Shown piece by piece: positions 9,730 through 19,410 of a stretch of DNA of 64,000 bases. Position 1 is the stretch's first letter; each line of letters starts with the position of its first letter. Made by a program: the position numbers and the translations under genes. Source of the DNA: Pseudomonadota bacterium (lineage in GTDB: Bacteria > Pseudomonadota > Alphaproteobacteria > GCA-2746255); contig JBFMHN010000006.1 in NCBI GenBank assembly GCA_040752895.1, forward strand, positions 62,001-126,000, given 5' to 3'. The notes below the pieces were generated by a model. It ran no database searches and was not told where the DNA came from. It saw only the letters and a list, made by a program, of their open reading frames with translations.

Positions 9730-10593
9730 TCAGCGGCGTTCGGCGAACCACGCCTGGCGGTAGAGTTCGGGATCGCTCAGAATTTCCTCAAAGGCGGGAC
9801 CCAGGATGCCGAACCACGCCTCGACGCCGTGACGGGTGTCGATGAGGTCCTGGCGAATTTCGACCAGGACCTGGGGAAGGCCCGCCTTCACGACATGGTG
9901 CTCCATCGTGTAGCCATAGTTGTCGCGTCCGGCATAGGGTTGGTTGTCCCCGATGGCGACACCATGGCGGTCCTTGAGAATCGCCATCAACGGCTTGGCG
10001 ATCCGGGGGTCTTCGTCCCACAGAACGCCGATCTGCCACGGGCGCTCGAAGCCGCCGAGCACCGGCGTGAAGCTGTGCACGGAAAGAACGGCGGGTGAAA
10101 CACCGCGCCGATTGAAATCCGCAAGACGATCGGCGATCGCGTTGTGATAGGGCCAGTAGAAGGCCTCCGCCCGCATCCGCCGCTCGTCGGGCGCAAGATT
10201 CGCGTTGCCGGGTATCGGAACGCCGTCCGCCTCCGTCGCGATGGCGGTCGGCGACGCGAGCGATCGGTTGCAGTCGATCAGAAGACGGGAATAGCCGGAA
10301 AGAACGGCCGGCGCATCCAGCCGGCGCGCAAGCGCGCGCGCCATCTCGCCGGCGCCGATGTCCCAGGCGATGTGGCGGGAAAGCACGCTTTCCTCAAGGC
10401 CGAGGCGGCGAAGCGCCCGCGGGATCGCCGCACTGGCGTGATCGCAGGTCAAAAGGACGGGCGCTTTTCCCTCAAGGTTCACGACCTCGAAGGGCGGCGG
10501 ATCATCGGGCCCGATCCAGGGCAGAGCTTGCCGGTTTTCCGATGCGGGCGCCATGGGAGAAGAATAGCCGAAAGACCGGGCCCGTTTCATCAA
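9730..10593 (-). CDS. N-formylglutamate amidohydrolase family protein
   Basis: A 287-residue member of the N-formylglutamate amidohydrolase (HutG-like) family, which hydrolyses N-formylglutamate to glutamate and formate. Recognisable segments are LLTCDHASAAIPRAL near residue 50, the RLLIDCNRS block, VLSVHSFTP near 165-175 and the C-terminal VLVEIRQDLI. No histidine-utilisation genes are adjacent, so the true substrate is uncertain; orphan alphaproteobacterial copies often lack a hut context. The start is either the ATG at 10593 or the methionine 13 codons later at 10554; neither has a strong ribosome-binding site. Confidence 0.85.
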   Translation of the reverse strand: MMKRARSFGYSSPMAPASENRQALPWIGPDDPPPFEVVNLEGKAPVLLTCDHASAAIPRALRRLGLEESVLSRHIAWDIGAGEMARALARRLDAPAVLSGYSRLLIDCNRSLASPTAIATEADGVPIPGNANLAPDERRMRAEAFYWPYHNAIADRLADFNRRGVSPAVLSVHSFTPVLGGFERPWQIGVLWDEDPRIAKPLMAILKDRHGVAIGDNQPYAGRDNYGYTMEHHVVKAGLPQVLVEIRQDLIDTRHGVEAWFGILGPAFEEILSDPELYRQAWFAERR

Positions 10594-10687
10594 TCCGTCA
10601 CATCCCCGTCATCTTGCGGACACGATTTCTCCCTACACCTTTCCGCGTTACCCCACGGACCACGACCAACCAATCGGGAGAAGAAGA

Positions 10688-12049
10688 ATGCACCGCTCGC
10701 GTTTTCTGGCCAAGACGACGGCCCTATCCGTTGCCGGCGTGCTTGTGGCACTGCCAGCCTTTGCCCAGACCGGACAACCGCAGATCGAGCAGCTTATGCA
10801 GCAGCTCGAGACCCAGAAGAAGATGATGGACAACATCAGCCGGGAGCTTGAGAAGGTCCGGACGGAACAAACGAAGCAGGCCGCGACCGGCGGCGGCGAC
10901 GTCGAGGTGACGACCAAGGGCGGCCTCGCCGTAAAGTCGAAAGACGGCAACTTCGAATTCAAGGTCGGCGGACGCCTCCAGGCCGACTACAACAGTTATG
11001 ACCAGGACAAGACCGAACTCGGCGACGGCACGGAATTCCGCCGCGTCCGTATTCACGTCGAAGGCAAGATGTTCAAGGACTGGGCGTTCAAGATCGAACC
11101 CGACTTCGCCAACAACGGCGTCTCCCTCAAAGACGTTTACCTGCAATACAAGGGGTTCTCCGACGTCGGCATAACTGTCGGCCAGTTTAAACAGCCCTTC
11201 AGCCTCGAAGAGCTGACGAGCTCCCGCCATATCACCTTCATGGAGCGCGCCCTGCCGAACGTCTTCTCGCTCGCCCACAGGATCGGCGTCGGCTTCAACA
11301 GCAATGGCGACAACTGGTCGGCCGGCCTCGCCTTCGCGGGCGGCGTTGAAGGAAATGACGTCTCGAACGAGGGCGACGAAAGTTACACCACGACCGCGCG
11401 CCTGACCTTCGCGCCGATTCACGGCAAGACCGAGGCCATCCATCTCGGCGTGGCGGGAAGCTGGATCAACCCGCGAGACGAAGCGATCCGCATCCGTCAG
11501 CGGCCCGAAGCCCACGTTACCAGCGTTCGTTTCGTAGACACCGGCACCATCCCCGGCAAGATCAACAACCAGTTCCTCTATGGTTTCGAAACGGCGGCCG
11601 TCTATGGGCCTTTTTCCGCCCAGGGCGAATACATGACCCTGCGCACGACCCGCGACACCCTGGCCAATCTCAGCTTCGACGGGTGGTACGGCTATTTGAG
11701 CTTCTTCCTAACCGGCGAATCCCGCACCTACGATCCCAAGAAAGGACGGTTCGACCGTCTGAAGCCCACCCGCGCCGTTCCCGACGGCGGCTACGGCGCC
11801 TGGGAGGTCGCGCTACGCTACAGCGGGATCGATCTTACGGACGAGGACATCAACGGCGGTGGCGAGAAGAACGTGACGCTGGCGCTCAACTGGTACCCCA
11901 CGCCCTATGTGCGGCTGATGGCGAACTACATCTGGGTCAACAACGACAACAAGGCGACCGGCAGCTCAGCCCCCTTGTTGCCTGGCGAGACCTTCCGCGG
12001 CGACGACGACCCGCAGATCTTCCTGCTCCGCGCCCAGGTCGACTTCTAG
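10688..12049 (+). CDS. Outer-membrane porin, phosphate-selective OprO/OprP family
   Basis: Outer-membrane porin of 453 residues. The signal peptide runs to about residue 26 (ALPAFA followed by QTG). A short coiled coil follows at about 30-60 (EQLMQQLETQKKMMDNISRE), probably periplasmic and trimerising, then a barrel opening with FEFKVGGRLQADYNSYDQD and RRVRIHVEGKMFKDWAFKIE, hallmarks of OprO/P. The chain ends in phenylalanine, the usual BAM-recognition residue. GGGAGAAGAAGA lies directly before the ATG. A strong hairpin terminator follows at 12155. Phosphate versus polyphosphate or another anion cannot be decided; there are no pho genes nearby. Confidence 0.9.
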   Translation: MHRSRFLAKTTALSVAGVLVALPAFAQTGQPQIEQLMQQLETQKKMMDNISRELEKVRTEQTKQAATGGGDVEVTTKGGLAVKSKDGNFEFKVGGRLQADYNSYDQDKTELGDGTEFRRVRIHVEGKMFKDWAFKIEPDFANNGVSLKDVYLQYKGFSDVGITVGQFKQPFSLEELTSSRHITFMERALPNVFSLAHRIGVGFNSNGDNWSAGLAFAGGVEGNDVSNEGDESYTTTARLTFAPIHGKTEAIHLGVAGSWINPRDEAIRIRQRPEAHVTSVRFVDTGTIPGKINNQFLYGFETAAVYGPFSAQGEYMTLRTTRDTLANLSFDGWYGYLSFFLTGESRTYDPKKGRFDRLKPTRAVPDGGYGAWEVALRYSGIDLTDEDINGGGEKNVTLALNWYPTPYVRLMANYIWVNNDNKATGSSAPLLPGETFRGDDDPQIFLLRAQVDF

Positions 12050-12154
12050 GAACAACGCGATGCTTCGAGGTTTCCTAAACTCTACCGTTCAAACACAAAG
12101 CCCCCCGCGGTGGGGCTGATACACCCCCGCCGCGGACAATTGGTAGAGACAAGC

Positions 12155-12191
12155 TCCCCCTCCGGATATTCCCCCGGAGGGGGATTTTTTT
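12155..12191 (+). terminator. Rho-independent terminator of the porin gene
   Basis: A perfect 11-bp stem (TCCCCCTCCGG with its complement, 12155-12165 and 12174-12184), an 8-base loop, then seven T residues at 12185-12191. It lies about 105 bp after the porin stop. The convergent apt stop is at 12204. Confidence 0.92.
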
Positions 12192-12203
12192 ACCGAGCAC
12201 CGG

Positions 12204-12731
12204 TCATTCCCCTTCGAACTCGACGAGGACGCGCACCTTTTTTCCCATCGCCTCAAGCCGGCGCTGACCGCCGAGGTCCGGAAGACCGATGACGAAACTG
12301 CAACCGACGACCCGGCCGCCGACCCGCTCGATGAGCTGAATGGCCGCCGCCGCCGTGCCGCCGGTCGCGATCAGGTCGTCCACCAGCAGCACGTGATCGC
12401 CCTTGCGGACGGCGTCCTCGTGCATTTCAACGCAATCCGTCCCGTATTCGAGTTCGTATTCCTGGGCGATCGTCTTCCAGGGAAGCTTTCCCTTCTTCCG
12501 TACCGGGACAAAGCCGGTCGAGAGCTGGTGCGCCACGGCGCCGCCCAGGATGAAGCCGCGCGCCTCGATTCCCGCCACCTTGTCGATGCGAACGCCGGCG
12601 TGCGGCTGGACAAGCTCGTCCACCGCCTTGCGGAAACCTCCGGCGTCCTGGAGAAGCGTCGTAATGTCGCGGAAAAGTATCCCGGCCTTCGGATGGTCTG
12701 GAATGGTGCGGATCTTGTTCTTGATGTGCAT
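12204..12731 (-). CDS. apt: Adenine phosphoribosyltransferase
   Basis: Purine salvage enzyme (adenine + PRPP to AMP + PPi), 175 residues, normal for the family. The N-terminus [20 protein letters not shown] and the PRPP-binding loop [18 protein letters not shown] are diagnostic, as is [12 protein letters not shown]. The frame is open upstream, but the start at 12731 is supported by AAGGGG about nine bases before it and by alignment with the family N-terminus. It is transcribed divergently from pyk. Confidence 0.95.
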   Translation of the reverse strand: MHIKNKIRTIPDHPKAGILFRDITTLLQDAGGFRKAVDELVQPHAGVRIDKVAGIEARGFILGGAVAHQLSTGFVPVRKKGKLPWKTIAQEYELEYGTDCVEMHEDAVRKGDHVLLVDDLIATGGTAAAAIQLIERVGGRVVGCSFVIGLPDLGGQRRLEAMGKKVRVLVEFEGE

Positions 12732-12891
12732 GATGAGGTCGGCCCCTTGTCTTTCCACCGGCGTTTGCCTGCCTCGGCAAACGGACGGGAAAGTGTAAGG
12801 ACTTGAGACCGGATTGCCAACGCCGAGCATGCCCCCAACCGTTTGATTCCGGAGCAGAAAGCGCTTCCCGAACCAAGGCGCAAGGATTAGG

Positions 12892-14322
12892 GTGCCGATC
12901 ATGTACCATAACCGGAAGGCAAAAATCGTCGCCACCCTAGGGCCGGCGTCTTCCGACCGCAAGGCGATCCGGGCGCTGGTGAAAGCCGGCGTCGGCGTTT
13001 TCCGCCTGAACTTCAGCCACGGCACCCACGCCGATCACCAGCGGCGCCACGCCCTTATCCGAGAAGCCGAAAAATCGGCCGGGCGGACGATCGGCACGAT
13101 GGCGGATTTGCAGGGGCCCAAGCTTCGCCTCGGCGAATTCAAGGAAGGCCCCGTCACCCTCGAAGCCGGGAAACCCTTCCGCCTCGACCTTTCCAAGCGG
13201 AAAGGCGATGCGACCCGCGCGCCGCTTCCTCACCGCGAGGTGTTTGCGGTCCTCAAACCAAAGACCGACCTTCTTCTCGACGACGGCTGCGTGCGGCTTC
13301 GCGTGCGCAAGTGTGGAAGCGATTTCGCCGATACCATCGTCATCGCTGGCGGGGAGTTAAGCGACCACAAAGGCGTCAACGTCCCGGGCATCGAGCTTCC
13401 GATCTCGCCCTTGACGGCGAAGGACCGCGACGACCTGCGCGCCGCCCTCGCGATGGGAGTCGACTGGGTGGCACTTTCCTTCGTCCAGCGGCCGAACGAT
13501 ATCCGGCAAGTCCGAAAGCTGGTCGGCAACCAGGCGGCGATTATCACCAAGCTCGAAAAACCGGCCGCCATCGACTATCTGGATGAGATCGTCCAGCTTT
13601 CCGACGCCATCATGGTGGCGCGCGGCGATCTCGGCGTCGAATTGCCGCCGGAAGACGTGCCCAGCCTCCAGCGGCGGATCATTCGCGTCTGCCGACAGGC
13701 GGGCAAACCGGTCATCGTGGCGACCCAGATGCTGCTTTCGATGGTGGACGCCGCGACCCCGACACGGGCCGAGGCGTCCGACGTCGCCACCGCCGTCTAC
13801 GAAGGCGCGGACGCCGTCATGCTGTCAACGGAAACGGCGGCCGGTCACTACCCGATCGAGGCGGTCAGGATGATGGGCCGAATCATCGCAAGCGTCGAAC
13901 AGGATCCCCACTATCAAGCCATTCTCGACGCCGAACGCCCGCCCCCGAAGGCAACGGACGCGGACGCCATCACGACGGCGGCCTGCCACGTCGCCCAGAC
14001 CATCTCGGCCGCCGCCATCGTGACCTATACGACCTCCGGCTCGACGACTCTGCGGGCAGCCCGGGCACGTCCCGACGTCCCGATTCTTTGTCTCACGACC
14101 CGCCGGCAAACGGCCCGGAAAATGGCACTCACCTGGGGGGTGCAGAGCGTCGTCGAACCGGAGGTCGAGGACTTCAACGACATGGTGGACAAGGCCAAAC
14201 GCGTGGCTCTCCAACAAGGGCTCGCGCGTCCCGGCGAACGGATCGTGGTGACCGCCGGCATGCCCTTCGGCACGCCGGGCAGCACGAACATTCTTCGAAT
14301 TGCCACCGTGAAAAGGCGCTAG
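12892..14322 (+). CDS. pyk: Pyruvate kinase
   Basis: Glycolytic enzyme converting phosphoenolpyruvate + ADP to pyruvate + ATP, 476 residues. Visible are the N-terminal [20 protein letters not shown], the substrate-binding segment [17 protein letters not shown], the active-site signature [20 protein letters not shown] and the C-terminal allosteric domain ending [17 protein letters not shown]. The GTG at 12892 has AAGGA five bases before it; the ATG at 12901 is the other possible start and would remove three residues. Confidence 0.95.
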   Translation: MPIMYHNRKAKIVATLGPASSDRKAIRALVKAGVGVFRLNFSHGTHADHQRRHALIREAEKSAGRTIGTMADLQGPKLRLGEFKEGPVTLEAGKPFRLDLSKRKGDATRAPLPHREVFAVLKPKTDLLLDDGCVRLRVRKCGSDFADTIVIAGGELSDHKGVNVPGIELPISPLTAKDRDDLRAALAMGVDWVALSFVQRPNDIRQVRKLVGNQAAIITKLEKPAAIDYLDEIVQLSDAIMVARGDLGVELPPEDVPSLQRRIIRVCRQAGKPVIVATQMLLSMVDAATPTRAEASDVATAVYEGADAVMLSTETAAGHYPIEAVRMMGRIIASVEQDPHYQAILDAERPPPKATDADAITTAACHVAQTISAAAIVTYTTSGSTTLRAARARPDVPILCLTTRRQTARKMALTWGVQSVVEPEVEDFNDMVDKAKRVALQQGLARPGERIVVTAGMPFGTPGSTNILRIATVKRR

Positions 14323-14352
14323 CCGCGGCCAGCGGCGGCCCGCCCGGTCGCC

Positions 14353-14904
14353 CTAAACGTCGTCACCTTGCACCCGAAGCTTGATCGCCTCGATCTGCTG
14401 GCGCGCCTGTTCGAGGTGGGGATTGAGGGCGAGCGCCCGTTCGAACGCCTTCAACGCATCCTGATCCCGGTTCATTTCGACGAGCATCATGCCGAGACCG
14501 ACCAGCGCGCCGAAATGCCGCGGCTCAAGCGCCAGCGTCTTCTCCACGTCCTGGATGGACGACTCGTAGTCGCCAAGCACATAAAAAACCGTCGCGCGAA
14601 GGTTCCAACCCTCGGCCTGGGCCGGGTCAATCTCGACGATTCGGGAAGCGATGTGAAGCGCGGTCACGTAGTCCTCGCGCAGCATGACTTCCCGGCCTTG
14701 CTCGAAAAGGCGCGCAACTTTCTGGTTATCGGTTTCGAGCCAGAGCCGCCAGATGATCTCCTGCAGGGTGGCCGCTTCGACCGGGTCTCCCGTCGCCTTC
14801 AACCGGCCGAAAAGTTCATCGAGGCGGGGATCGTCCTGGTTCGCCGAAGCCGGCACGGCGGCGAACAGAAAGAAGGCCAATATCACGATAGGGAAGCGGT
14901 TCAT
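14353..14904 (-). CDS. Periplasmic TPR-repeat protein
   Basis: A 183-residue exported protein: a signal peptide to about residue 22 (AAVPASA), then tetratricopeptide units (VTALHIASRIVEIDPAQAEG, NLRATVFYVLGDYESSIQDV, ALKAFERALALNPHLEQAR). It lies 58 bp downstream of glcF on the same strand, so it may be read with the glycolate oxidase operon, but a functional link is not evident. Similar small TPR proteins are common orphans in alphaproteobacteria. Confidence 0.8.
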   Translation of the reverse strand: MNRFPIVILAFFLFAAVPASANQDDPRLDELFGRLKATGDPVEAATLQEIIWRLWLETDNQKVARLFEQGREVMLREDYVTALHIASRIVEIDPAQAEGWNLRATVFYVLGDYESSIQDVEKTLALEPRHFGALVGLGMMLVEMNRDQDALKAFERALALNPHLEQARQQIEAIKLRVQGDDV

Positions 14905-14962
14905 GAGCAAAGCATACGCTCGGAAACCGGGGGCCGCCAAGCGGGTCCTCATCACGATCCCG

Positions 14963-16258
14963 TTAACCGTCCGAGAGGCTTGCGCGACCGGGTTCCGGCC
15001 CGCCCGTCGCCCAGTCAAGCAGTTCGATCGTGTGCACGACCGTAAGCCCGGTTCCCCTTGACAGCCAATCCAGGCAGCCGATGTTGCCGGTGGCGACGAC
15101 CGCCGGAACCAACCCTTCGATCGCGGCCAATTTGCGGGCGCGAAGCTCGTCCGCGAAGGCCGGCTCCAGCAGGTGATAGGCGCCGGCGCTGCCGCAGCAG
15201 AGATGCGAATCCGGGACCGTCGCGACCTGAAAACCCGCCCGCCCGAGCAGCCGCTGGGGAAGGTCCCCGATGCGCTGGCCGTGATGGAGCCCGCAGGCCG
15301 GATGGTAGGCGACGGCAAGCGAACGCGGCTCCCTCGGCGCAAACCCGAGCCGCTCGACGACCTCGCTCACGTCGCAGGCCAGGGCCGAAACCCGCGCCGC
15401 CTTTTCCGCCAGCGCCGGATCGTCCCGGAAAAGAAAGGCGTAATCCTTTACGAACGTCCCGCAGCCCGAGGCGTTGACGACGATCGCGTCCACCTCTTCT
15501 TCCGCGATCGCTTGCGTCCAGACCTCAAGGTTCTTGCGGGCCAGTCTCCTGGCAAGGGCCCGCTCCCCCAGGTGATGACCAAGCGCGCCACAGCACCCCG
15601 CCCCTTCCGGCACCACGACCTCGGCGCCGAGACGGGTCAAAAGCCGCACGCTTGCCGCATGAATCGCGGGCCTCAAGACAGCTTGAACGCAGCCTTCGAG
15701 AAGGAGGACGCGCGCCCGCCTTTTTCCTTCCGCGGCGTGGACGGCGGGCCCGGCCCCAGGCAAAGGCGACGGCAATTCCGCCGGCGTCATGGCGGCCAGG
15801 CGGCCGAGCCTGCCCGGCAGACGGGCCAGCCCAGCGCGGAAGGGACGCCCCATGCCAAGGGCAAGGCGAAAGGCCCGGGGTTGCGCAAGCAGGCGGGCAA
15901 GCAGGCGACGCAGAAGGCGTTCCGGCAAGGGTCGGCGATGGCCTTCCTCGACGCGCGCGCGGCCGCGATCAATAAGGTGGGCGTAATCCACGCCGGCCGG
16001 GCATACCGTCACGCAGGAAAGGCAGGTGAGACACCGATCGAAATGGGGAACGATGCCGGGCGATGGCGGGCCATCCTGCTCGAGGAGACTCTTGACGAGG
16101 TAGATGCGCCCGCGCGGGCTGTCGCGTTCGTCCCCGTTGATGACGTAAGTCGGACAAGCGGGCAGACACATGCCGCAGTGGATGCAGCTGCGCAAAATCC
16201 GGTTCGCCTCGACGATCTCGGGGTCGGCAAGCTTGGCGATCGAGAAATCCGTCTTCAC
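14963..16258 (-). CDS. glcF: Glycolate oxidase iron-sulfur subunit GlcF
   Basis: Electron-transfer subunit of membrane-associated glycolate oxidase, 431 residues. Two 4Fe-4S motifs are clear: CIHCGMCLPACPTY near residue 25 and CLTCLSCVTVCPAGVDY near 77. Two cysteine-rich CCG modules follow (GAGCCGALGHHLGE and HLCCGSAGAYHLLEP). The start is GTG at 16258, one base after the glcE stop, indicating translational coupling. Together with GlcD and GlcE it oxidises glycolate to glyoxylate, passing electrons to the quinone pool. Confidence 0.94.
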   Translation of the reverse strand: MKTDFSIAKLADPEIVEANRILRSCIHCGMCLPACPTYVINGDERDSPRGRIYLVKSLLEQDGPPSPGIVPHFDRCLTCLSCVTVCPAGVDYAHLIDRGRARVEEGHRRPLPERLLRRLLARLLAQPRAFRLALGMGRPFRAGLARLPGRLGRLAAMTPAELPSPLPGAGPAVHAAEGKRRARVLLLEGCVQAVLRPAIHAASVRLLTRLGAEVVVPEGAGCCGALGHHLGERALARRLARKNLEVWTQAIAEEEVDAIVVNASGCGTFVKDYAFLFRDDPALAEKAARVSALACDVSEVVERLGFAPREPRSLAVAYHPACGLHHGQRIGDLPQRLLGRAGFQVATVPDSHLCCGSAGAYHLLEPAFADELRARKLAAIEGLVPAVVATGNIGCLDWLSRGTGLTVVHTIELLDWATGGPEPGRASLSDG

Positions 16259-16259
16259 G

Positions 16260-17501
16260 TCAAATGCCCATATACATACGGCCGGGGTTGAGAATGCGCA
16301 AAGGGTCGAAAGCCTGCTTCAAACCCTCCGTCAGGCGGAGAACCGCCTCCGGCAGCGGCGAGAAGACGGGAACGCGTTTCCGCGTTTCCTCCGGCGCCCG
16401 AACAAGCAGCGCATGCCCACCGGCATCGATCGCTGTCTTGTGGACGAGGCTTGCGAAAGCGCCCCCCGGACCGGACGCCTTGAGTCGAAGCCAGACGAGC
16501 CCGCCGCCCCAGTCCTGGAAGGCCTCGCCCGCCGCCTGGCTCAAGATCGTCTCGACCGCGCCGGTCGCGGCCGAAGGCGGCAGGGACAATCGCCAGACGA
16601 CGTCTTCCTTTCCTTTTTCTTCCGCTGCTTTCGCGAAGTAATCCACGTCCCGCACCTCCCGCCAGAAAATCGCCGAACGTGCGCCGTGCAACGCCTCCGT
16701 CTTCCCGAAACGCGCCGCAAGCTTGTGCAGGCGTACTGCCCGGTGAAGGACAGAAGGCCCGTGCCCTTCGACGCGAAGTGCCGTGACCGAACGTCCGCCG
16801 CCGGCGACAAAATCCACCGCCGAACGCAAGGCGACGCAGGGCGGAAGGTAGGCTGCCCCGGACACTTCGTTCGACGAGGCAAGGGCTTCGCGCATCGCTT
16901 CCGCGGCGGTCATGGGATCGAGATCGTAGAGGAGGATCGTTCGCGTCTTCTCCGGCATCGGCATAACCTTAAGGGTGACCTCTTCGAACACGGCAAGCGT
17001 GCCGAAGGACCCCGCCATCAGCTTGGAAAGATCGTAGCCGGTGACGTTCTTGACGACGCGGCCGCCGGACTTGAAACGCTCACCCCGGCCGCTCACCGCG
17101 CGAAAGCCGAGGAAATGATCGCGCGCCGCACCCGCCCGCACCCGCCTCGGCCCGGAAAGGTTGCAGGCAAGCACCCCACCCAGGGTCGCCTTGCCGGGCG
17201 CGCCGCCGACCAGCGCGCCGTAATCGGGCGGCTCGAAGGCGAGTTGCTGACCCTGGCCTTGGAGCAGGGCTTCGATCTCCGCGAGCGGCGTCGCCGGAAG
17301 AGCGGTGAAGACGAGTTCCTTCGGCTCATACATTGGCACGCCGGAAAGTAATGAAACATCAAGAATTTCAATGGCTTCAACGGAACGCCCGAGGGCGCGT
17401 TTCGTGCCCGCGCCCCGGACCTCCAGGGTGGTCTGCCCAGCGAGCGCATCGCCAAGCGCCGCCGCGATATCCTTGCCGTCCCGTGGAGAAAGGATTGCCA
17501 T
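16260..17501 (-). CDS. glcE: Glycolate oxidase FAD-binding subunit GlcE
   Basis: Second FAD-domain subunit of glycolate oxidase, 413 residues. The PCMH-type FAD-binding fold shows LEVRGAGTKRALGR near residue 27, YGALVGGAPGKATLGGVLAC near 125 and FKSGGRVVKNVTGYDLSKLM near 155, with GSFGTLAVFEEVTLKV after it. The gene is preceded by glcD with nine bases between and followed by glcF after one base. Confidence 0.93.
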   Translation of the reverse strand: MAILSPRDGKDIAAALGDALAGQTTLEVRGAGTKRALGRSVEAIEILDVSLLSGVPMYEPKELVFTALPATPLAEIEALLQGQGQQLAFEPPDYGALVGGAPGKATLGGVLACNLSGPRRVRAGAARDHFLGFRAVSGRGERFKSGGRVVKNVTGYDLSKLMAGSFGTLAVFEEVTLKVMPMPEKTRTILLYDLDPMTAAEAMREALASSNEVSGAAYLPPCVALRSAVDFVAGGGRSVTALRVEGHGPSVLHRAVRLHKLAARFGKTEALHGARSAIFWREVRDVDYFAKAAEEKGKEDVVWRLSLPPSAATGAVETILSQAAGEAFQDWGGGLVWLRLKASGPGGAFASLVHKTAIDAGGHALLVRAPEETRKRVPVFSPLPEAVLRLTEGLKQAFDPLRILNPGRMYMGI

Positions 17502-17510
17502 CGCCCTGCG

Positions 17511-18998
17511 CTAGAATCTCGGCAGGTCCGGGAACGGCATCTTGCCTTCGCGGACGCGGAGCCGCCCCATCTCGGCGCACCGGTGGAGCGTCGGGAACAC
17601 CTTTCCCGGGTTGAGAAGGGAGTGCGGATCGAAGACGCACTTCACGCGCTGCTGGTGTTCGAGATCCATTTCCGAAAACGCCGTCCGCATCAGATCGCGT
17701 TTCTCGACGCCGATCCCGTGTTCGCCGGAAAGGGCGCCGCCCACCTCGACGGTGAGTTTTAGGATTTCCGCCCCCAGCGCCTCCGCCTTTTCGAGGTCCC
17801 CCGGCACGTTCGCGTCGAAAAGAATGAGGGGGTGATGGTTGCCGTCGCCGGCGTGAAAGACATTCACGATGCGAAGACCGCGGGCTTTCGCAAGCTCGCC
17901 TGTCTTCAGGAAAACCTCGGCCAGTTTCCCGCGCGGAATCGTCCCGTCAAGCGCGTAGCAATCCGGCGCCAGCCTGCCCACCGCACCGAAGGTGGATTTG
18001 CGGCCCGCCCAGACCCGCACGCGTTCTTCCTCGGTTTCAGCCACCCCGGCGACGATGGCCCCAAAATCCTCGGCGATCTTGCGTACGCGCAAGACGAGGT
18101 CGTCCACCTCGACCGTCGTCCCGTCGAGCTCGACGAGGATGACGGCCTCCGCTTCCCGCGGATAACCGGACCGCACGAAGGCCTCGGTCGCCGCAACGGC
18201 GGCCTTGTCCATAAGCTCAAGCGCCGCCGGGATGATGCCGGCGGCGACGATGGCGCCGACGCAATCGCCGGCGGTGGCGTGGCTGGCAAAGCCGAGCAAC
18301 AGCACCTGGGCCGTTTCCGGCCGCGGCAGGATACGGACGGTGACTTCGGTAATGACGCCGAGCAAGCCCTCGGAGCCCGTCAAAAGCCCGAGAAAATCAT
18401 AGCCAGAAGCGTCCATCGCGCGGCCGCCGAGACGCACGACCCGGCCGTCCATCAGCACGACCTCGAGACCGAGCAGGTTGTTCGTCGTGACGCCGTATTT
18501 CAGGCAATGGATGCCGCCGGAATTCTCCGCCACGTTGCCGCCGATGCTGCAGGCGAACTGGCTGGAGGGATCGGGCGCGTAGTAAAAATTTTCCCTCTCG
18601 ACCGCCTGCGTGATGGCCTGGTTCGTAACGCCGGGTTGGGCCACGACGCAGCGGTTCGGAAAATCAACCTCGAGGATGCGGTTCAGTTTGCCAAGCCCCA
18701 GCAGCACGCCGTCGGCAAGCGGCAGCGCGCCTCCCGAAACACCGGTGCCGGCGCCGCGCGGAACGACCTTGATACGCCCGGCGTGGCAATAGGCGAGAAC
18801 GGCGGCGACTTCTTCCGTTGAGCGGGGAAGAACGGCAAGGAGCGGCAATTGCCGATAGCTGCTCAGGCCATCCGTCTCGTAGACGGAAAGACCGTCCGCA
18901 TCCGCGATTACGCCGTCGGCGGCGACGATCGTGGACAAATCCGCCACGATTTTCGCTCGCCTGGAAAGGATGGCCGCGTCCGGCTCCGGCAGGCGCAT
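17511..18998 (-). CDS. glcD: Glycolate oxidase subunit GlcD
   Basis: Catalytic FAD subunit, 495 residues. The FAD-binding region has VVPRGAGTGVSGGALPLADG and CSIGGNVAENSGGIHCLKYG; the C-terminal FAD-oxidase domain has VFHAGDGNHHPLILFD, SGEHGIGVEKRDLM and the typical ending FDPHSLLNPGKVFP. The start at 18998 is chosen because AAGGAG lies five bases upstream; the frame extends 40 codons further without protein-like sequence. It is the first gene of glcDEF. No glcC-type regulator gene is present in the window. Confidence 0.95.
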   Translation of the reverse strand: MRLPEPDAAILSRRAKIVADLSTIVAADGVIADADGLSVYETDGLSSYRQLPLLAVLPRSTEEVAAVLAYCHAGRIKVVPRGAGTGVSGGALPLADGVLLGLGKLNRILEVDFPNRCVVAQPGVTNQAITQAVERENFYYAPDPSSQFACSIGGNVAENSGGIHCLKYGVTTNNLLGLEVVLMDGRVVRLGGRAMDASGYDFLGLLTGSEGLLGVITEVTVRILPRPETAQVLLLGFASHATAGDCVGAIVAAGIIPAALELMDKAAVAATEAFVRSGYPREAEAVILVELDGTTVEVDDLVLRVRKIAEDFGAIVAGVAETEEERVRVWAGRKSTFGAVGRLAPDCYALDGTIPRGKLAEVFLKTGELAKARGLRIVNVFHAGDGNHHPLILFDANVPGDLEKAEALGAEILKLTVEVGGALSGEHGIGVEKRDLMRTAFSEMDLEHQQRVKCVFDPHSLLNPGKVFPTLHRCAEMGRLRVREGKMPFPDLPRF

Positions 18999-19187
18999 GC
19001 GTTCTCCTTGAACCCGAAGGGGGCGTTGTTTGTCCGTGCACGGCCCGCGGCCGGCACGGAGACCGGCGCAAGGATTGCCGCAACGACCCATCCTAGCCCC
19101 GCAGGGAAAAGGCGGCAAACGCCACCCTCCGCACGAAATCTCGGATGTTAGCCGGGCTTTAGGAACTTTAAAGGAGCGGGCGCGGTT

Positions 19188-19313
19188 TCAGCCCTGACGG
19201 GCCTTAAAGCGGGGCCGCTTCGGATTGATGACGTAGACACGGCCACGGCGGCGGACGACCCGGCAGTCCTTGTGCCGCTTCTTCACCGACTTGAGAGAGT
19301 TAACAACCTTCAT
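19188..19313 (-). CDS. rpmJ: 50S ribosomal protein L36 (bL36, cysteine-poor form)
   Basis: A 41-residue very basic protein starting [18 protein letters not shown] and ending RFKARQG. It matches the 41-residue alphaproteobacterial L36, which keeps a single cysteine instead of the four zinc ligands of the 38-residue form, so it should not need zinc. It stands alone, as this paralogue usually does, outside any ribosomal operon. Confidence 0.95.
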   Translation of the reverse strand: MKVVNSLKSVKKRHKDCRVVRRRGRVYVINPKRPRFKARQG

Positions 19314-19410
19314 GGCGCTGCCTTCGACTTCGGAAAGCTTGGGGAAAGTGGCGCCAACATAAGGAGAGCGGGACGCCCTGTCAATTCACGAAGCGGGGTT
19401 CCTAACCCCT

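Noticed and set aside
15173-16291. 372-codon plus-strand frame across glcF
   Set aside because: Antisense shadow of a gene with clear iron-sulfur motifs.
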